Below are positions 26,457 to 36,751 of a DNA stretch of 64,000 nt, piece by piece. The stretch comes from Chloroflexota bacterium (GTDB taxonomy: Bacteria; Chloroflexota; Anaerolineae; Anaerolineales; E44-bin32), in the NCBI GenBank assembly GCA_022561215.1, contig JADFRQ010000008.1, forward strand, positions 1-64,000. Reading direction: 5' to 3'. Positions within the stretch are counted from its first letter, which is position 1. The number at the start of each line of letters is the position of its first letter. A model generated the notes under the pieces. It did no database searches and was not told the origin of the DNA. It saw nothing but the letters and a program-made list of their open reading frames with translations. Position numbers and translations under genes: made by a program.

Positions 26457-27794
26457 ATGAGATCCCCGAAAACAGGTATGTTCGCGATCATCACTCTCCT
26501 TCTGCTTGGCGCATGCAGCGCGGAAGGATTGGATATTCCCTCCAGCCCTTTGCTCGCTACTTTTGAGCGAAAATCAGGTTTGATCGCTTACATTGGCCTT
26601 GATGGAAATATTTACACGATCAATCAATCAGGGGGCGAGCAAACAGCAATAACGGAAGATGCAACGCCGCAAAGTGAAACTGGAACGTCTCGTTTCTATA
26701 ATTTTCCAACGTGGTCGCAAGCCGATCGCACGCTTGCCTTCCTGGCTATAAGTGTGGATGAGAGTGGCGACGTAAGCGCTGAGATCCTCTCCCATACCGA
26801 GGGCCAGGAGAATGAAATTCTATTTCAAAGTTCAAATGACTTCCCCTTTTATTTGTACTGGTCTCCCGATGGAAACCACCTTAGTTTTTTGAGTCGCGAT
26901 CTCAGCGGTGGTGCTTTGGCCTTGCAAATTGCGAGCGCCGAGGGCAGCGGAAGCACGATCCTCGATACGGGAACACCCTACTACTGGGCGTGGTCACCTA
27001 CGGACTCATCAAAAATTATTGCTCACGTAGGTGGAACGGCGTCGCTAAATCCAGGCGGAGCGAAACTTTCTCTGCTCACGGTGGGGAGCAATGCAAGGGA
27101 AAGAGGGCTTAATTCGCTTCCCTCCGCATTCCAGGCCCCGGTTTATTCCCCGCAGGGTGAGTATGTTGTATTTGCCGCAGAAGATCAATCTGGTCGATCC
27201 AGACTTGTCTTGGCGTCGCCTGATGGAATTATTCGCACCTTTATTACCGATGTTGATGGGCCGGTTGCATTTGATTGGGCACCGCAGGGCGACTTCATGG
27301 CCTATATTCAGAGCACGCGCGCTGTTAGTGGTTTCTTGGGAAAGCTGAACTTTGTTGATCTAAGTAATCCGCTAAATCCATTAATCATTGAAACCGATGC
27401 GGATAATGTGATCGCATTTTTCTGGTCTCCAGATGGAGAGCAAGTTGCCTACTTTGTCCCCGCTATTCTTGGAGATAGTAATCAAGATGAACCGGTTTCT
27501 TCACAAAGTCAGGACCCCGTGATTTTTCTCGTCTTGTATACGGCCAACGCAAGGGATGGCTCAACCAAACAAATTACCTCATTTCTACCGTCGGAAGGTT
27601 TCCTGAATATTCTCCCATTCTTCGATCAATACCAAAGGTCGGCAACGATTTGGTCTCCCGATGGAAATTACATCGTGCTCTCCGCCCTGGCCGATGATCA
27701 AGGTACTCCTGGAATTTTTGTTGTTCCTTCTTCCGGATCGCTGGATCCGCGATTTCTAGTTGAAGGTGCGTTGGCTTTTTGGTCATACGAATAA
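26457..27794 (+). CDS. TolB/WD40-like beta-propeller lipoprotein
   Basis: An exported lipoprotein of 445 residues with lipobox LLGAC (C20). The rest is built of repeated blades containing YWSPDGNHLSFLS, FDWAPQGDFMAYI, FFWSPDGEQVAYF and IWSPDGNYIVLSA, the PD40/TolB propeller signature. Such proteins usually bind other proteins or ligands and lack enzymatic residues. The exact role is not known. It converges on the FtsH-like gene across a strong two-way terminator. Confidence 0.85.
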   Translation: MRSPKTGMFAIITLLLLGACSAEGLDIPSSPLLATFERKSGLIAYIGLDGNIYTINQSGGEQTAITEDATPQSETGTSRFYNFPTWSQADRTLAFLAISVDESGDVSAEILSHTEGQENEILFQSSNDFPFYLYWSPDGNHLSFLSRDLSGGALALQIASAEGSGSTILDTGTPYYWAWSPTDSSKIIAHVGGTASLNPGGAKLSLLTVGSNARERGLNSLPSAFQAPVYSPQGEYVVFAAEDQSGRSRLVLASPDGIIRTFITDVDGPVAFDWAPQGDFMAYIQSTRAVSGFLGKLNFVDLSNPLNPLIIETDADNVIAFFWSPDGEQVAYFVPAILGDSNQDEPVSSQSQDPVIFLVLYTANARDGSTKQITSFLPSEGFLNILPFFDQYQRSATIWSPDGNYIVLSALADDQGTPGIFVVPSSGSLDPRFLVEGALAFWSYE

Positions 27795-27836
27795 GAGTTG
27801 GATTTCTCGAGACACTCACAATCCACTGCTCTGCGG

Positions 27837-27878
27837 AATCAAACAGGGAGGCTCGAATAGGAGCCTCCCTGTTTGATT
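27837..27878. terminator. Bidirectional terminator
   Basis: A perfect 18-bp stem (AATCAAACAGGGAGGCTC and its complement) with loop GAATAG lies between two converging genes, 42 bases from each. T-rich bases flank both sides. Confidence 0.88.
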
Positions 27879-27919
27879 TGTATCCTGCATTTTCTCGCGC
27901 AGTACTTGGTGTTTGGTGA

Positions 27920-29904
27920 TTACTTCTTCGTTCTTTTCGATTTCTTTTTTGGTTTTGCTGCCGCTTGGTCCTTGTCAGAAACCGATTTGTGTTCCTGCTC
28001 TGCGGCGGCGCGGCGCTGGTAAGCAAGTCCACTGGGATTGATTCCCAGTTGCTCCAGCACACTCTCAAGCTCAATGCCTTCATCTTGAGCCAACTGAAGG
28101 CTGTTTTTGCCGAGGATCGCAAGAAGCTGTTCGTTGGTGAGATCCTTCTTTTCCAACAATGCATCGACGAGGGCTTCCATTTCGTCGGCATGGCTGATGA
28201 GCATTTGTTGGACTTGATCTTCAAGTTGGTGCCAGACAAGTTCAACTCGCTCATCGGAGAAGCGCAGCTCTTCGACATCTCTGAATAATTCAGAGACCGG
28301 CGGTCCGAAGAAACCATGCAGAGCAAGCAGTCTGAATCTGGTGCGTGCGCTGTTGTAATCTCCCGATGCCCCGGTCCAGAATTCGCCCAAAAATATCTTA
28401 ACTGCGATGTGTCCGGCAAGGGAGACCATGATTCCGCCGACGATGCGCCGCAGCGGTTGAGCATAAATTTCATCGGTGTCGACGGGTAACATGTAGCCTA
28501 AGATTCCGCTCGAACGCCGAACAATGCTGACGCGCGAGATGCGCTGATCAGCGAGCACATAATGCTGCACTATCGCATGCCCGGCTTCATGATAGGCTAC
28601 CTGTTGAAGTTGCAGTGGGTCCATATCCTGAATTGGATTTTCCATCCCCACCATTTGCTCTTGTATTGACTGATCAATATCCGCTTGAATTACGAAGGAG
28701 CGCCCCTCAAAAACCGCCCGGCGGACAGAATCCTTCGTGATGGCGGCCATAATCTGTGCCGGGGTCGCATGTGGTGTATCGGCGACAATAGCATGCGCAT
28801 CGACTTGCTTAGGATCATACTTAATTTTCGATAAATAGCCCTCGACGATGGCAAGGCGGCCAACACGATCAGGTCGCTCAACTTTAATAACTTGATCAAA
28901 GCGCCCTGGCCGCAGTAAGGCCGGATCAAGCACATCCGGTCGGTTTGTGGACCCCATGAAAAGCACGTGCCATTCTCTTCTAGGCGGATCTTTCTTCTGC
29001 ATATGATAGAGTTTGGCCTTCATTCGCTCCCAAAATCCCTCTTCGCCCATGCCATCCATCTCATACAGCAGGCGTGTGAGCGCGCCGTTCATCATCATCC
29101 CGCCCATTCCCCCCCCCCGCCGATCATGCCGCCTTGGCCCTGTCCCATTACACTGGACCTGCTCGAGCCCACGGCGTCGATCTCATCAATGTAGGCGATA
29201 CAAGCCCCATACTCTTTGGCAAGCTTGCGTGCCTTACGCACAAAGCCCATCATCTTCAGGGTGTCCATTCCCCAAAACATCCCTCTGAATCCTGAGCCTT
29301 CGGTCGACATAAATGCAATGCCCGCTTCACCCGCCATGGCCTTTGCCAACAATGTTTTTCCCGTGCCAGGTTCGCCGTAAAGCATCAACCCATTGATATA
29401 TTGGCCGCCCATATCGACGAAGGCGTCGCGCTCAGAGAGCAGGCTGATCCATTGCTTGACCAGTTTGACCAACGATGGTTGACCCCAGTAGTCATCAAAA
29501 GTAACTGATTTGGGGTCGCCAGGCTTAATAATAACCGTTCGGGTACGACCCATGAACCAAAACATCGCCCCAAATTGCACCACCATAAATAACACAGCGA
29601 AGAGCATTTGCGCGAGGAAGCTTAAGCCTGTTAATACAAGATTTAGGTTGTCTGGAGCGGCGCGTGCCCAGAGGTAGAGTGAGAAGGCAAGAATGATAAA
29701 CCAGAAGCGGCGAAACATACGTAGCAACCTCGGTATGGGGCGATTGCGTCTGGATCGGATATCGGTTCCCTGCGAGGAGGTCCAGTTTCCAAGCCCTGCC
29801 GTGGACTTGGACTTGATCTGATTGAAGAGACCTTCGTTTTTCCCGGCATCCTTTTTCTGCGTTTCTTTAACTGATTTATCGGGCTTCTTGCCGTTTTTGG
29901 CCAT
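27920..29904 (-). CDS. FtsH-like membrane AAA+ zinc protease, frame broken at a G10 tract
   Basis: A membrane ATP-dependent protease. From 29904 the first frame has a basic N-terminus, two membrane segments (about 80-100 and 108-135), Walker A GEPGTGKT and Walker B CIAYIDEID. It ends soon after MIGGGG at 29095. The second frame (27920-29107) continues with MMMNGALTRLLYEMDGM, STNRPDVLDPALLRPGRFD and the zinc motif HEAGH. The break falls in ten C on the plus strand (29109-29118). Removing one base restores a continuous ~660-residue protein. The rest is undamaged, which argues for a sequencing error or slippage rather than a dead gene. The C-terminus is a long helical, charged tail, and the periplasmic part between the two helices is unusually short. 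Confidence 0.88.
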
Positions 29905-30195
29905 GGGGTCCTACTCTCTCCGAGGGCCGAAGCCCGGCCTCGGACTCCAGTACATTATGAAAGTAAACTTTTTCATACCCTCTCTGATTGTTTATTTATT
30001 GTAGCATTGATCATCGAATTGGCGAGTAATTTTATCGTTTCTTAACTTACTCTAATAGTTTCAAAAAGTTCGATACTGGTATATCCAGTTTATCCATCAC
30101 CTCTGATGGGCTATTTTTTCCGCCGAAGCAATCACGTATGACATTTAGATGATGGGTTGCAGGGCTTTCTTAGTCTGTGCGTGGCTTGCGCGATT

Positions 30196-31491
30196 TTATG
30201 GCGAGTCGTCCAAAAGCAATGCATTAATTGCCGCAGTGACAACCGGATCGGAAGTGGCGGTCACTCCATCCCAATCGGTTAGTACTGTGATATGAGGTGT
30301 GACTCCTGATTGGGAGATATCTTGCCCGCCCACATTTTCAAAGGAGGAATTAGCGAGCACGATTTGTGAACCATCGGTGAGTGTCGCAGTGGAAAATCCC
30401 AAGGAATTTCCCGGTGTCTGCAAGCCAACCAATAGGGCACGGTTATTTTCACTTATCGCGGAGGCGAAAATTTCTGGCGCGCCTGAGGTATCCGGCCCAA
30501 TCAACAGGATTAAGGGGATCGATTGTGAGCCAAATATATCCTGGCCATCGAGGTCCAGGACGCTGCGCTCTTCCCGGCTGAAAAAGGTACCTAATTCACC
30601 ATCCGTGAACATAACGAGTAATTCGCCCAGGGGCCATCCGCTGCTGGAATGCGCAATGCGGAGGTCGATGATCATCCCCGCGATATCGCCAGCTGCTTCG
30701 ATCTCCCGCAGAGCGGATTCCATCGCGTTGAGAAGCGTCTCATTGGCACTCACGGGAACAAGCACATAGTAGATGCCGTTATCAAAGAGGCCGCCCCTCG
30801 GTTCATCCCGGGCAAGTACTTGGCCACGGACAACTCGTATTTCGCGTCTGGGTCCCTGAGGAGAAGCAAGCAAAAGCACGACTTCACTGCCTTTGGGACC
30901 TCTGATCCTGTTCACTGCCTCGAGGCCCTCGATTTGCGTAATGGGTTGGCTATCGATCGAATAAATTGAATCATGGGCGGCAATTCCCGCGGATTCTGCG
31001 GGAGAACCTTGCATCACGGAGAGAATCACGATATGCGGTTCAGGATTAGCCCGAAAAGAGACAAAGGCACCTATTCCCTCATAAAGATCCGTATTTTCCA
31101 GGTCGGCGGCGATACGCTCTTCCCTCGTGCTGAAGGAAGCCATCCCTTCTGGCAGCCTTGATACGAGATCATCGAGCGCAGCATAGAATTGTTGGTCGTT
31201 CATTCCGGATTCAATGCGCGCACGCAGTTGGTCAGAAAGAGCAACCCAATTGACGCCGCCGTAATCTTCGTAAACAAAGCCCTCTCTGACGGCCTGGTCA
31301 AGTTCATTAAAAATACTACGTTGTGTCTCACTCCTCTGCGCCTGCTGGTTGGCATTTGTGAGTTCAGGCTGGCTGGGTTGGACAACTGGCGAGCAAGCTC
31401 CGAGTGCAAGTACTCCAGGGAGTACCAGGATCGAAAAAGTGGCAATCAGTTTCTTTTTATTGATGACCAAGGAGTTCACACTAGGTAGCAT
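30196..31491 (-). CDS. S41-type (C-terminal-processing) protease-like lipoprotein, probably inactive
   Basis: An exported 431-residue protein with lipobox LALGAC (C33), a helical segment, a PDZ domain (about 120-215: VILSVMQGSPAESAGIAAHDSIYSI split by family pattern) and a C-terminal S41 fold (about 225-420). In active members the serine stands three residues before the Glu of the S-A-x-E motif. Here the matching segment is TSGAPEIF, with Gly at that place. The usual catalytic Lys in the following G-x-x-T-x-G-K is Asn (TPGNSLG). Both losses suggest a pseudoprotease, perhaps a peptide-binding protein. Alignment by eye could be off by one residue in the first motif. Confidence 0.8.
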   Translation of the reverse strand: MLPSVNSLVINKKKLIATFSILVLPGVLALGACSPVVQPSQPELTNANQQAQRSETQRSIFNELDQAVREGFVYEDYGGVNWVALSDQLRARIESGMNDQQFYAALDDLVSRLPEGMASFSTREERIAADLENTDLYEGIGAFVSFRANPEPHIVILSVMQGSPAESAGIAAHDSIYSIDSQPITQIEGLEAVNRIRGPKGSEVVLLLASPQGPRREIRVVRGQVLARDEPRGGLFDNGIYYVLVPVSANETLLNAMESALREIEAAGDIAGMIIDLRIAHSSSGWPLGELLVMFTDGELGTFFSREERSVLDLDGQDIFGSQSIPLILLIGPDTSGAPEIFASAISENNRALLVGLQTPGNSLGFSTATLTDGSQIVLANSSFENVGGQDISQSGVTPHITVLTDWDGVTATSDPVVTAAINALLLDDSP

Positions 31492-31576
31492 ACTTAATCA
31501 GACCTTATAAGATGTCCGCTATGAGAGACTGTTTGATACTGGATGTTGTAATAGCATCGCCCAATTAAGGCAATAG

Positions 31577-32482
31577 TTAAGCTGTATCGCCAACCTGGGT
31601 TCCGATCTGATCCAATCCAAGAACAAAGGATCTCGATTCTGTTTGGAAGGTGAGGAATGCTGCGCGCATGGCAGCACCAATTTCGTGTAAATTCGAAGGT
31701 GCAAAGGCCACCATAGAAGGCCCGGCTCCTGAAAGGGTCACTGCTGCTGCGCCGGCATTAAGAGCAGCTTGTTGCACGGCATCATATCCGGGTATCAGCT
31801 TCGACCGGTAGGGCTGATGCAGCTTATCCGTCATCGCCCAGCCCAACAGATCATAATCTGCGCTGCGCAAAGCCTCAATGGTTAGCGCTGTCCGACTGAG
31901 ATTATGTACGGCATCGGCATGGCTTACCCGGGTGGGGAGCAGATTGCGCATGGATGAAGTTGTGCGGTGGATATCGGGAAGAACAACAACAACGGAAATC
32001 GAGGGAATGGGAATTTTACGCGCAACCACTTCTTGTTCATGGGTTCCTACGACAACCAATCCACCGAGGAGCGCCGCAGAAACATTATCAGCGTGCACCT
32101 CCAGCTCGAGTGCCAAGGAGAGTATGGCATTCTGATCGAGCTCTTCGTCGAGCAATACGCAGGCTGCCTTAATCCCTCCGATCACGGCTGAACTGGAAGA
32201 GCCAAGTCCCGAGCGGATGGGGATCTGATTGTCGGCCTGGATCCGAAAGCCAGGTGGCCAATTGCGGAAATAGGTGAACACGCGCTCCGCGGAGCGCATG
32301 AATAAATTTGTTTCGTCTCGTGGAAGTTCTTCGGATCCTTCCCCGCGAATTGAAATCTCCTTCCCCTGCTCAGCGGGTTCGATCACAAATGTATTATGCA
32401 AATCGAGCGCGAGAGCAAGGGAATCGAATCCGGGACCCAAGTTTGCAGTTGAAGCTGGGACAACAATGGAACGCGCGTGCAT
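31577..32482 (-). CDS. thrB: Homoserine kinase
   Basis: Phosphorylates homoserine in threonine synthesis (301 residues). It has the GHMP-kinase motifs: PASTANLGPGFDSLALAL near the N-terminus, the ATP loop SGLGSSSSAV at 91-100 and the late GAAAVTLSGAGPSMVAF. Its ATG overlaps the thrC stop in the bases TGA/ATG at 32480-32484, so the two genes are coupled in the order thrC-thrB. The aspartate kinase and homoserine dehydrogenase genes are not in the window. Confidence 0.95.
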   Translation of the reverse strand: MHARSIVVPASTANLGPGFDSLALALDLHNTFVIEPAEQGKEISIRGEGSEELPRDETNLFMRSAERVFTYFRNWPPGFRIQADNQIPIRSGLGSSSSAVIGGIKAACVLLDEELDQNAILSLALELEVHADNVSAALLGGLVVVGTHEQEVVARKIPIPSISVVVVLPDIHRTTSSMRNLLPTRVSHADAVHNLSRTALTIEALRSADYDLLGWAMTDKLHQPYRSKLIPGYDAVQQAALNAGAAAVTLSGAGPSMVAFAPSNLHEIGAAMRAAFLTFQTESRSFVLGLDQIGTQVGDTA

Positions 32483-33534
32483 CAGTATTCGATACGCCGT
32501 TCCAGATCAGATAGCCTGGCTGGTATTGGTGGGTCAGGATGATAATGATCCGTAATAATTTCCGGGTCCTTGAGGCCGTGGCCGGTGCAAACACAGACGA
32601 TGGTCTGACCACGGAAGTCGAAATCTCCCCGGCGCGCGAGTGAACGCAGTCCGGCGACGCTTGCGGCTGAAGCCGGCTCTACCCAGAGACCTTCTCCTGA
32701 TAACTGCCTCTGTGCTGCGAGGATTTCCTCATCGGATACCGCGACGATCATTCCATTTGATTGCTGAACAGCCAATTTTGCCTGCTCTCCTCGCGCCGGA
32801 TTGCCAATGCGGATCGCTGTGGCGATCGTCTCTGGATCACTTATCGTGCTTCCTGTGACCAAAGGCGCGGCACCACTCGCCTGGACGCCGAGAATTCTGG
32901 GTGTACCTGTATCTTTCAGATCAGCATATTCTCGAAACCCCATCCAATAAGAAGTAATATTCCCGGCATTGCCAACCGGTAAGGTGAGCCAATCAGGCGA
33001 ATTCCCCAGAGAATCACAAATTTCAAACGCGGCTGTCTTTTGTCCCTGCAGCCTGTATGCATTAATCGAATTCACGAGAGCGAGGGGTTTATGTGCGCTC
33101 AATTCGGTGACCAGGCGGAGGGCGTCATCAAAAGAACCATTAATCAAGATCGTTTCCGCACCGTATGCTAGTGCTCCTGCTAACTTCCCGGCGGCTACTT
33201 TTCCTGCAGGTATAACTACAAAACATTTCAATCCAGATCTTGCGGCGTAGGCTGCTGCGCTCGCGGCGGTGTTCCCGGTGCTGGCGCAGATCACGGCATT
33301 TGCACCGCGGTAAAGAGCTTCGGAGATAGCCACCGCCATCCCGCGATCTTTAAACGAACCTGTGGGGTTTAGACCCTCGAATTTAATCAGAATTGAAGCC
33401 GCGCCAATCTCCTCAGTCAGCCGGGGGGCCGGAATCAGCGGTGTATTCCCTTCTAAAAGGGTGACCACAGGTGCGCCAGATGGCAAGTCAATTAAATTAC
33501 GGTATTGTTCGATTACCCCTGGCCAAGTTGACAT
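32482..33534 (-). CDS. thrC: Threonine synthase
   Basis: PLP enzyme that converts O-phosphohomoserine to threonine (350 residues). The PLP lysine is K62 in NPTGSFKDRG. ASTGNTAASAAAYAARSG binds the cofactor phosphate, and LPVGNAGNITSYWMGF is also conserved. The length is that of the short bacterial type. It is first in the thrC-thrB unit. The family also includes threonine dehydratase-like proteins, but the pairing with thrB settles the call. Confidence 0.95.
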   Translation of the reverse strand: MSTWPGVIEQYRNLIDLPSGAPVVTLLEGNTPLIPAPRLTEEIGAASILIKFEGLNPTGSFKDRGMAVAISEALYRGANAVICASTGNTAASAAAYAARSGLKCFVVIPAGKVAAGKLAGALAYGAETILINGSFDDALRLVTELSAHKPLALVNSINAYRLQGQKTAAFEICDSLGNSPDWLTLPVGNAGNITSYWMGFREYADLKDTGTPRILGVQASGAAPLVTGSTISDPETIATAIRIGNPARGEQAKLAVQQSNGMIVAVSDEEILAAQRQLSGEGLWVEPASAASVAGLRSLARRGDFDFRGQTIVCVCTGHGLKDPEIITDHYHPDPPIPARLSDLERRIEY

Positions 33535-33659
33535 CGAGCCGATTCTAGCACAGGCGTAGAATCATAGGCGTACAACCCACCGGAGCTTTTGTTGGCAGTG
33601 CTCGGAGAGGATGGTCTATGGCACGTTGGAAAAGGTGGCGTGCTGTGGATTTGAAGCGG

Positions 33660-35156
33660 CTAGCGAATGGAGCCGGCGTGTTCGAGGGGAACTTCGTGGG
33701 TAGCAAAGCCTGGCCGGCGTAACGAATTGGTCGCTTCGTTAGTGAGCGGAATGAGCAAGGTGATCCTTGTTCCTCTTCCCGCGGATGAATCAATATGGAG
33801 CTGGCCATTGAGCAGCTCCGCGCGTTCACGCATATTCAGCATGCCCAGGCTCCCGCGTTGGTCGTATCCGGCGTCGACAGAACTTAAATTAAAGCCCACT
33901 CCGTTATCCTCGATCTCTAGTTCTAATAAGTCACCACGCCGCGATAATCGTACCCAGATTCGTTCTGCCTGGGCATGTTTTCGGGCATTGTTTACGGCTT
34001 CTTCCGTAATAGAGAAAATCAACCCTTGTTTCTTAAGATCGAGCGCTTCGGCTATGTCTGGCGTGGCTTCGACGACGACGATTTGTTTATGGGCATCTTC
34101 CATCTTAACAGCCAACTGTTCAAGCGCGGCAACCAAACCCTTTGATTCCAAAATTAAGGGACGCATCGTAAATAACATTTGCCGAATTTCTTTGCTTGTC
34201 TGGCGCGCGAGTTCTTCGGTTTTGAAGAGCTCGCTCGCCGTTTCACGCGGGTCGCGATCCAAGAGACGACGAGCGAAATTGATGCGCATGGCAATTGCCG
34301 CGACGGACTGTGTTGGGCCATCATGAAGATCTCGCGCAAGTTTTTGGCGCGCCTGTTCATGAATTTCCATGATATGTTCTTTCTCTTGTTCAAGTTCGTA
34401 GTAAAGAAGTGCATTCTGCAGTGCGATCATCGCCTGTTGAGAAACAATCTCGAGAAGCTCCATTCGATCAATCTTGAAGTAATTCTGTCTTGGATGGGCG
34501 TAAAGGAGTACCCCATAAAGTTCTAGGCCAATGCGCAGCGGGATGCAGACAGCACTGCGCGAGGTATGCAACGCACTTAATCGTCTGAGCTCAGGATCAC
34601 GCGGAGGGTCATGAGAGAATGCTCTTTCCCCAGTAGTTACCGCTTCCCCGAGGATTCCACTTTTCCCCGGAAAGGTGGTGGTTAGATCGGATTGACTCAT
34701 TCCCCGTGCTGAGGCGAGGTACAATGCCCCTCTTTCAAAGAGCAGAACTGCGCTCTTAATACGGGTTTCATCCTGTTTCGAATCGGCCAGAGCGCTGGTG
34801 CCCAGGTCCAATGCCATGCGCAGCACATATTCATAATCAAGGCTTGAATTAAGCGCCGTGGCCATATGAACCATGATTTTGAGTTTCTGTATTTCTCGTT
34901 CGAGGGTCTTGCCTTTCGAATCGCGACGCGCAGTATTAAAGTTCTTCTGCTCCTCGGCATCTGTACTGTAGCCGCGAATCTGGTCGGTAAGCCAACCCAA
35001 TAGCGTTGCGCCGATGAGAATTGGGCCTACATTTAAACCCAACGCGATCATCTGCAGCGAGTCCCCATTGATCGGAGGCAAATTAAGATTGAGTAAGAGC
35101 ATAATCTGGTCATATCCTTCGCTGAAGCAAATGGAAATTCGATAAATTCCATCCAC
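33660..35156 (-). CDS. NarX/DegS-type sensor histidine kinase with GAF domain
   Basis: A sensor of 498 residues that would phosphorylate a LuxR/NarL-type regulator. Near the N-terminus there is one hydrophobic segment (MIALGLNVGPILIGATLLGW, about 33-52). A GAF domain follows at about 95-255. The HisKA_3 box has H278 in KLARDLHDGPTQS. The HATPase domain shows EEAVNNARKHAQAE, DNGVGF and GSLGMLNMRERAELL. The start is uncertain: ATG 35156 gives the longest form, while ATG 35102 begins just before the hydrophobic segment. No regulator gene is adjacent; the LuxR protein at 6745 is a possible but distant partner. Confidence 0.9.
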   Translation of the reverse strand: MDGIYRISICFSEGYDQIMLLLNLNLPPINGDSLQMIALGLNVGPILIGATLLGWLTDQIRGYSTDAEEQKNFNTARRDSKGKTLEREIQKLKIMVHMATALNSSLDYEYVLRMALDLGTSALADSKQDETRIKSAVLLFERGALYLASARGMSQSDLTTTFPGKSGILGEAVTTGERAFSHDPPRDPELRRLSALHTSRSAVCIPLRIGLELYGVLLYAHPRQNYFKIDRMELLEIVSQQAMIALQNALLYYELEQEKEHIMEIHEQARQKLARDLHDGPTQSVAAIAMRINFARRLLDRDPRETASELFKTEELARQTSKEIRQMLFTMRPLILESKGLVAALEQLAVKMEDAHKQIVVVEATPDIAEALDLKKQGLIFSITEEAVNNARKHAQAERIWVRLSRRGDLLELEIEDNGVGFNLSSVDAGYDQRGSLGMLNMRERAELLNGQLHIDSSAGRGTRITLLIPLTNEATNSLRRPGFATHEVPLEHAGSIR

Positions 35157-35464
35157 TCAACGGATTTTGCTACACCAAGTATGCGCGCAACTGGCCTATT
35201 TTTGCCTTACAAACCGCCTACAAAGGTGGGGGAATGAAGGGATCGGTGCTTAATCGTTGATAGGTACCTGCAATTAATTGAGAAATAAGGTCCATAGTTG
35301 GCCTTCGAAGGATGGCATAGCAATTGCATCCTTCTAATTCGGGCGCTATAGATCGGGTCATGGAAAATCCTACGCGGCCCGTTTCGGTTCGTCTCTGGGG
35401 GAACAAAATCGTTCTGATTGACGTCTTGCGGGAAGGTGTGATCGGGCTATAGTGAACTTGGTGC
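35157..35464. other. Divergent promoter region, no gene seen
   Basis: This gap of 308 bases lies between the divergent NarX-like kinase and LCP genes and probably carries both promoters. I could not pick a convincing -35/-10 pair or operator. Confidence 0.4.
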
Positions 35465-36535
35465 ATGGTGAATAAAGTAGCACTTATACTAATTCTTGTA
35501 GCAATTGTCGCTATCACCTCTGAGGGCGCCCCTTCGACGGAGCCGTCGCTTGCTCGCGCCGAACAATTTGATTCGTCGGATACGGATCTGATTCTTTTTG
35601 CACCAACTGCAACACCCTTCTCACCCATCGGCGATCAAGTGCCCAGTTCCACTTTAGAGCACTCCACGGAAGAAGAAGTTACCCCATCGCCAACAGCGAG
35701 CGACCCGTGGGGGGCGTTCCCCGGCCCTTCTCGTGAATCGGCAATCGCAATTCCCCCTCCCGCTCAAGAATTATCGGTCCCGTCAAGCACAGTAATTTTT
35801 GTCCTCTTGGGATCGGACGAAGCACCCGATCGAGCCGGTCACCGCACAGATACGATAATTTTGGTTAGCCTGGATAAGAAGACGAATAAGGTAGCCGTTT
35901 TATCAATCCCACGTGATCTCTATGTTTACGTTCCAGGATGGCGGGTAGACAGGATTAACGTTGCCGATCTCTTTGGTGGCTGGGAGATGGTCTCGCAAAC
36001 CATTCACTACAATTTTGGAATAAAGCCTGATTATTGGGTGCGCGTGAATTTTGAGGGTTTCGAAAGGGCCATTAATGTATTGGGCGGGATCGAAGTTCAG
36101 GTGGAGGGATCGTTAACCGATGAGTGTGGCGGGAAAATTTATAACTATAACCCGGGGATTTACGAGATGGACGGATTCACGGCGCTCTGTTATGTGCGCA
36201 TGCGCAAAACAACGAGTGATTTCGACCGCCTCAGGCGCCAACAAGAGGTAATGTTGGCTGTTTTTCGTCGCGTGCTTAGCTTGGATGGAATTACGCGCAT
36301 TCCGGGTCTTTATGGGGAATTCAAAGATAATTACGATGGAAATATTGGCATTGGCGACATACTCCCGCTGGGTCCTATCGCCGTGAAAATTGCTTCTGGT
36401 GATGCTGAGGTAGGGCGTTATACTCTTGGCCGTGACATGGTCACACCTTGGATCGTTCCCTATAGCGGGGCTTCTGTATTGCTCCCGAACCGGGAGGTAA
36501 TCCAGGAACTCTTGCGTACGATATTTGAAACTTGA
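35465..36535 (+). CDS. LytR-CpsA-Psr (LCP) family protein
   Basis: LCP proteins transfer phospho-linked polymers onto the cell wall or other acceptors outside the membrane. It has 356 residues. An N-terminal hydrophobic segment (about 4-20) is a signal or anchor. A Pro/Thr-rich linker to about 115 follows, then the LCP domain. That domain has FVLLGSDEA, the arginine-aspartate motif GHRTDTIILVSLD, SIPRDLYVYVPG and YVRMRKTTSDFDRLRRQQEVM with the conserved arginines. In this genome it could attach the polymer that holds SLH-domain proteins; that link is an inference. The gene stands alone. Confidence 0.92.
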   Translation: MVNKVALILILVAIVAITSEGAPSTEPSLARAEQFDSSDTDLILFAPTATPFSPIGDQVPSSTLEHSTEEEVTPSPTASDPWGAFPGPSRESAIAIPPPAQELSVPSSTVIFVLLGSDEAPDRAGHRTDTIILVSLDKKTNKVAVLSIPRDLYVYVPGWRVDRINVADLFGGWEMVSQTIHYNFGIKPDYWVRVNFEGFERAINVLGGIEVQVEGSLTDECGGKIYNYNPGIYEMDGFTALCYVRMRKTTSDFDRLRRQQEVMLAVFRRVLSLDGITRIPGLYGEFKDNYDGNIGIGDILPLGPIAVKIASGDAEVGRYTLGRDMVTPWIVPYSGASVLLPNREVIQELLRTIFET

Positions 36536-36751
36536 TCGCCTCTGACTGCTTACGCTGGCCATCGTCATGAAAGATACTTGATGGCATTGCAAGCTCCATC
36601 AAAAGCGCTCTGGGATTAATGTACCACCCTCCATCGGACCAGCGTACCACTGCATTATCGACACACGCTTACTATATTGAAAGCTGGTATTAATACCGCC
36701 TTTATGGCATTAAGTTATTGCTTAAGGCAAATTTATAGACGGAGTGATTCT

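Noticed and set aside
27574-28473. 299-codon minus-strand open frame
   Set aside because: It overlaps the FtsH-like gene in another frame and the propeller gene on the other strand, and shows no recognisable family.
29095-29107. Two separate genes (ATPase and peptidase) instead of one FtsH
   Set aside because: The second frame begins in the middle of the AAA domain and continues it exactly after removal of one base in the homopolymer.
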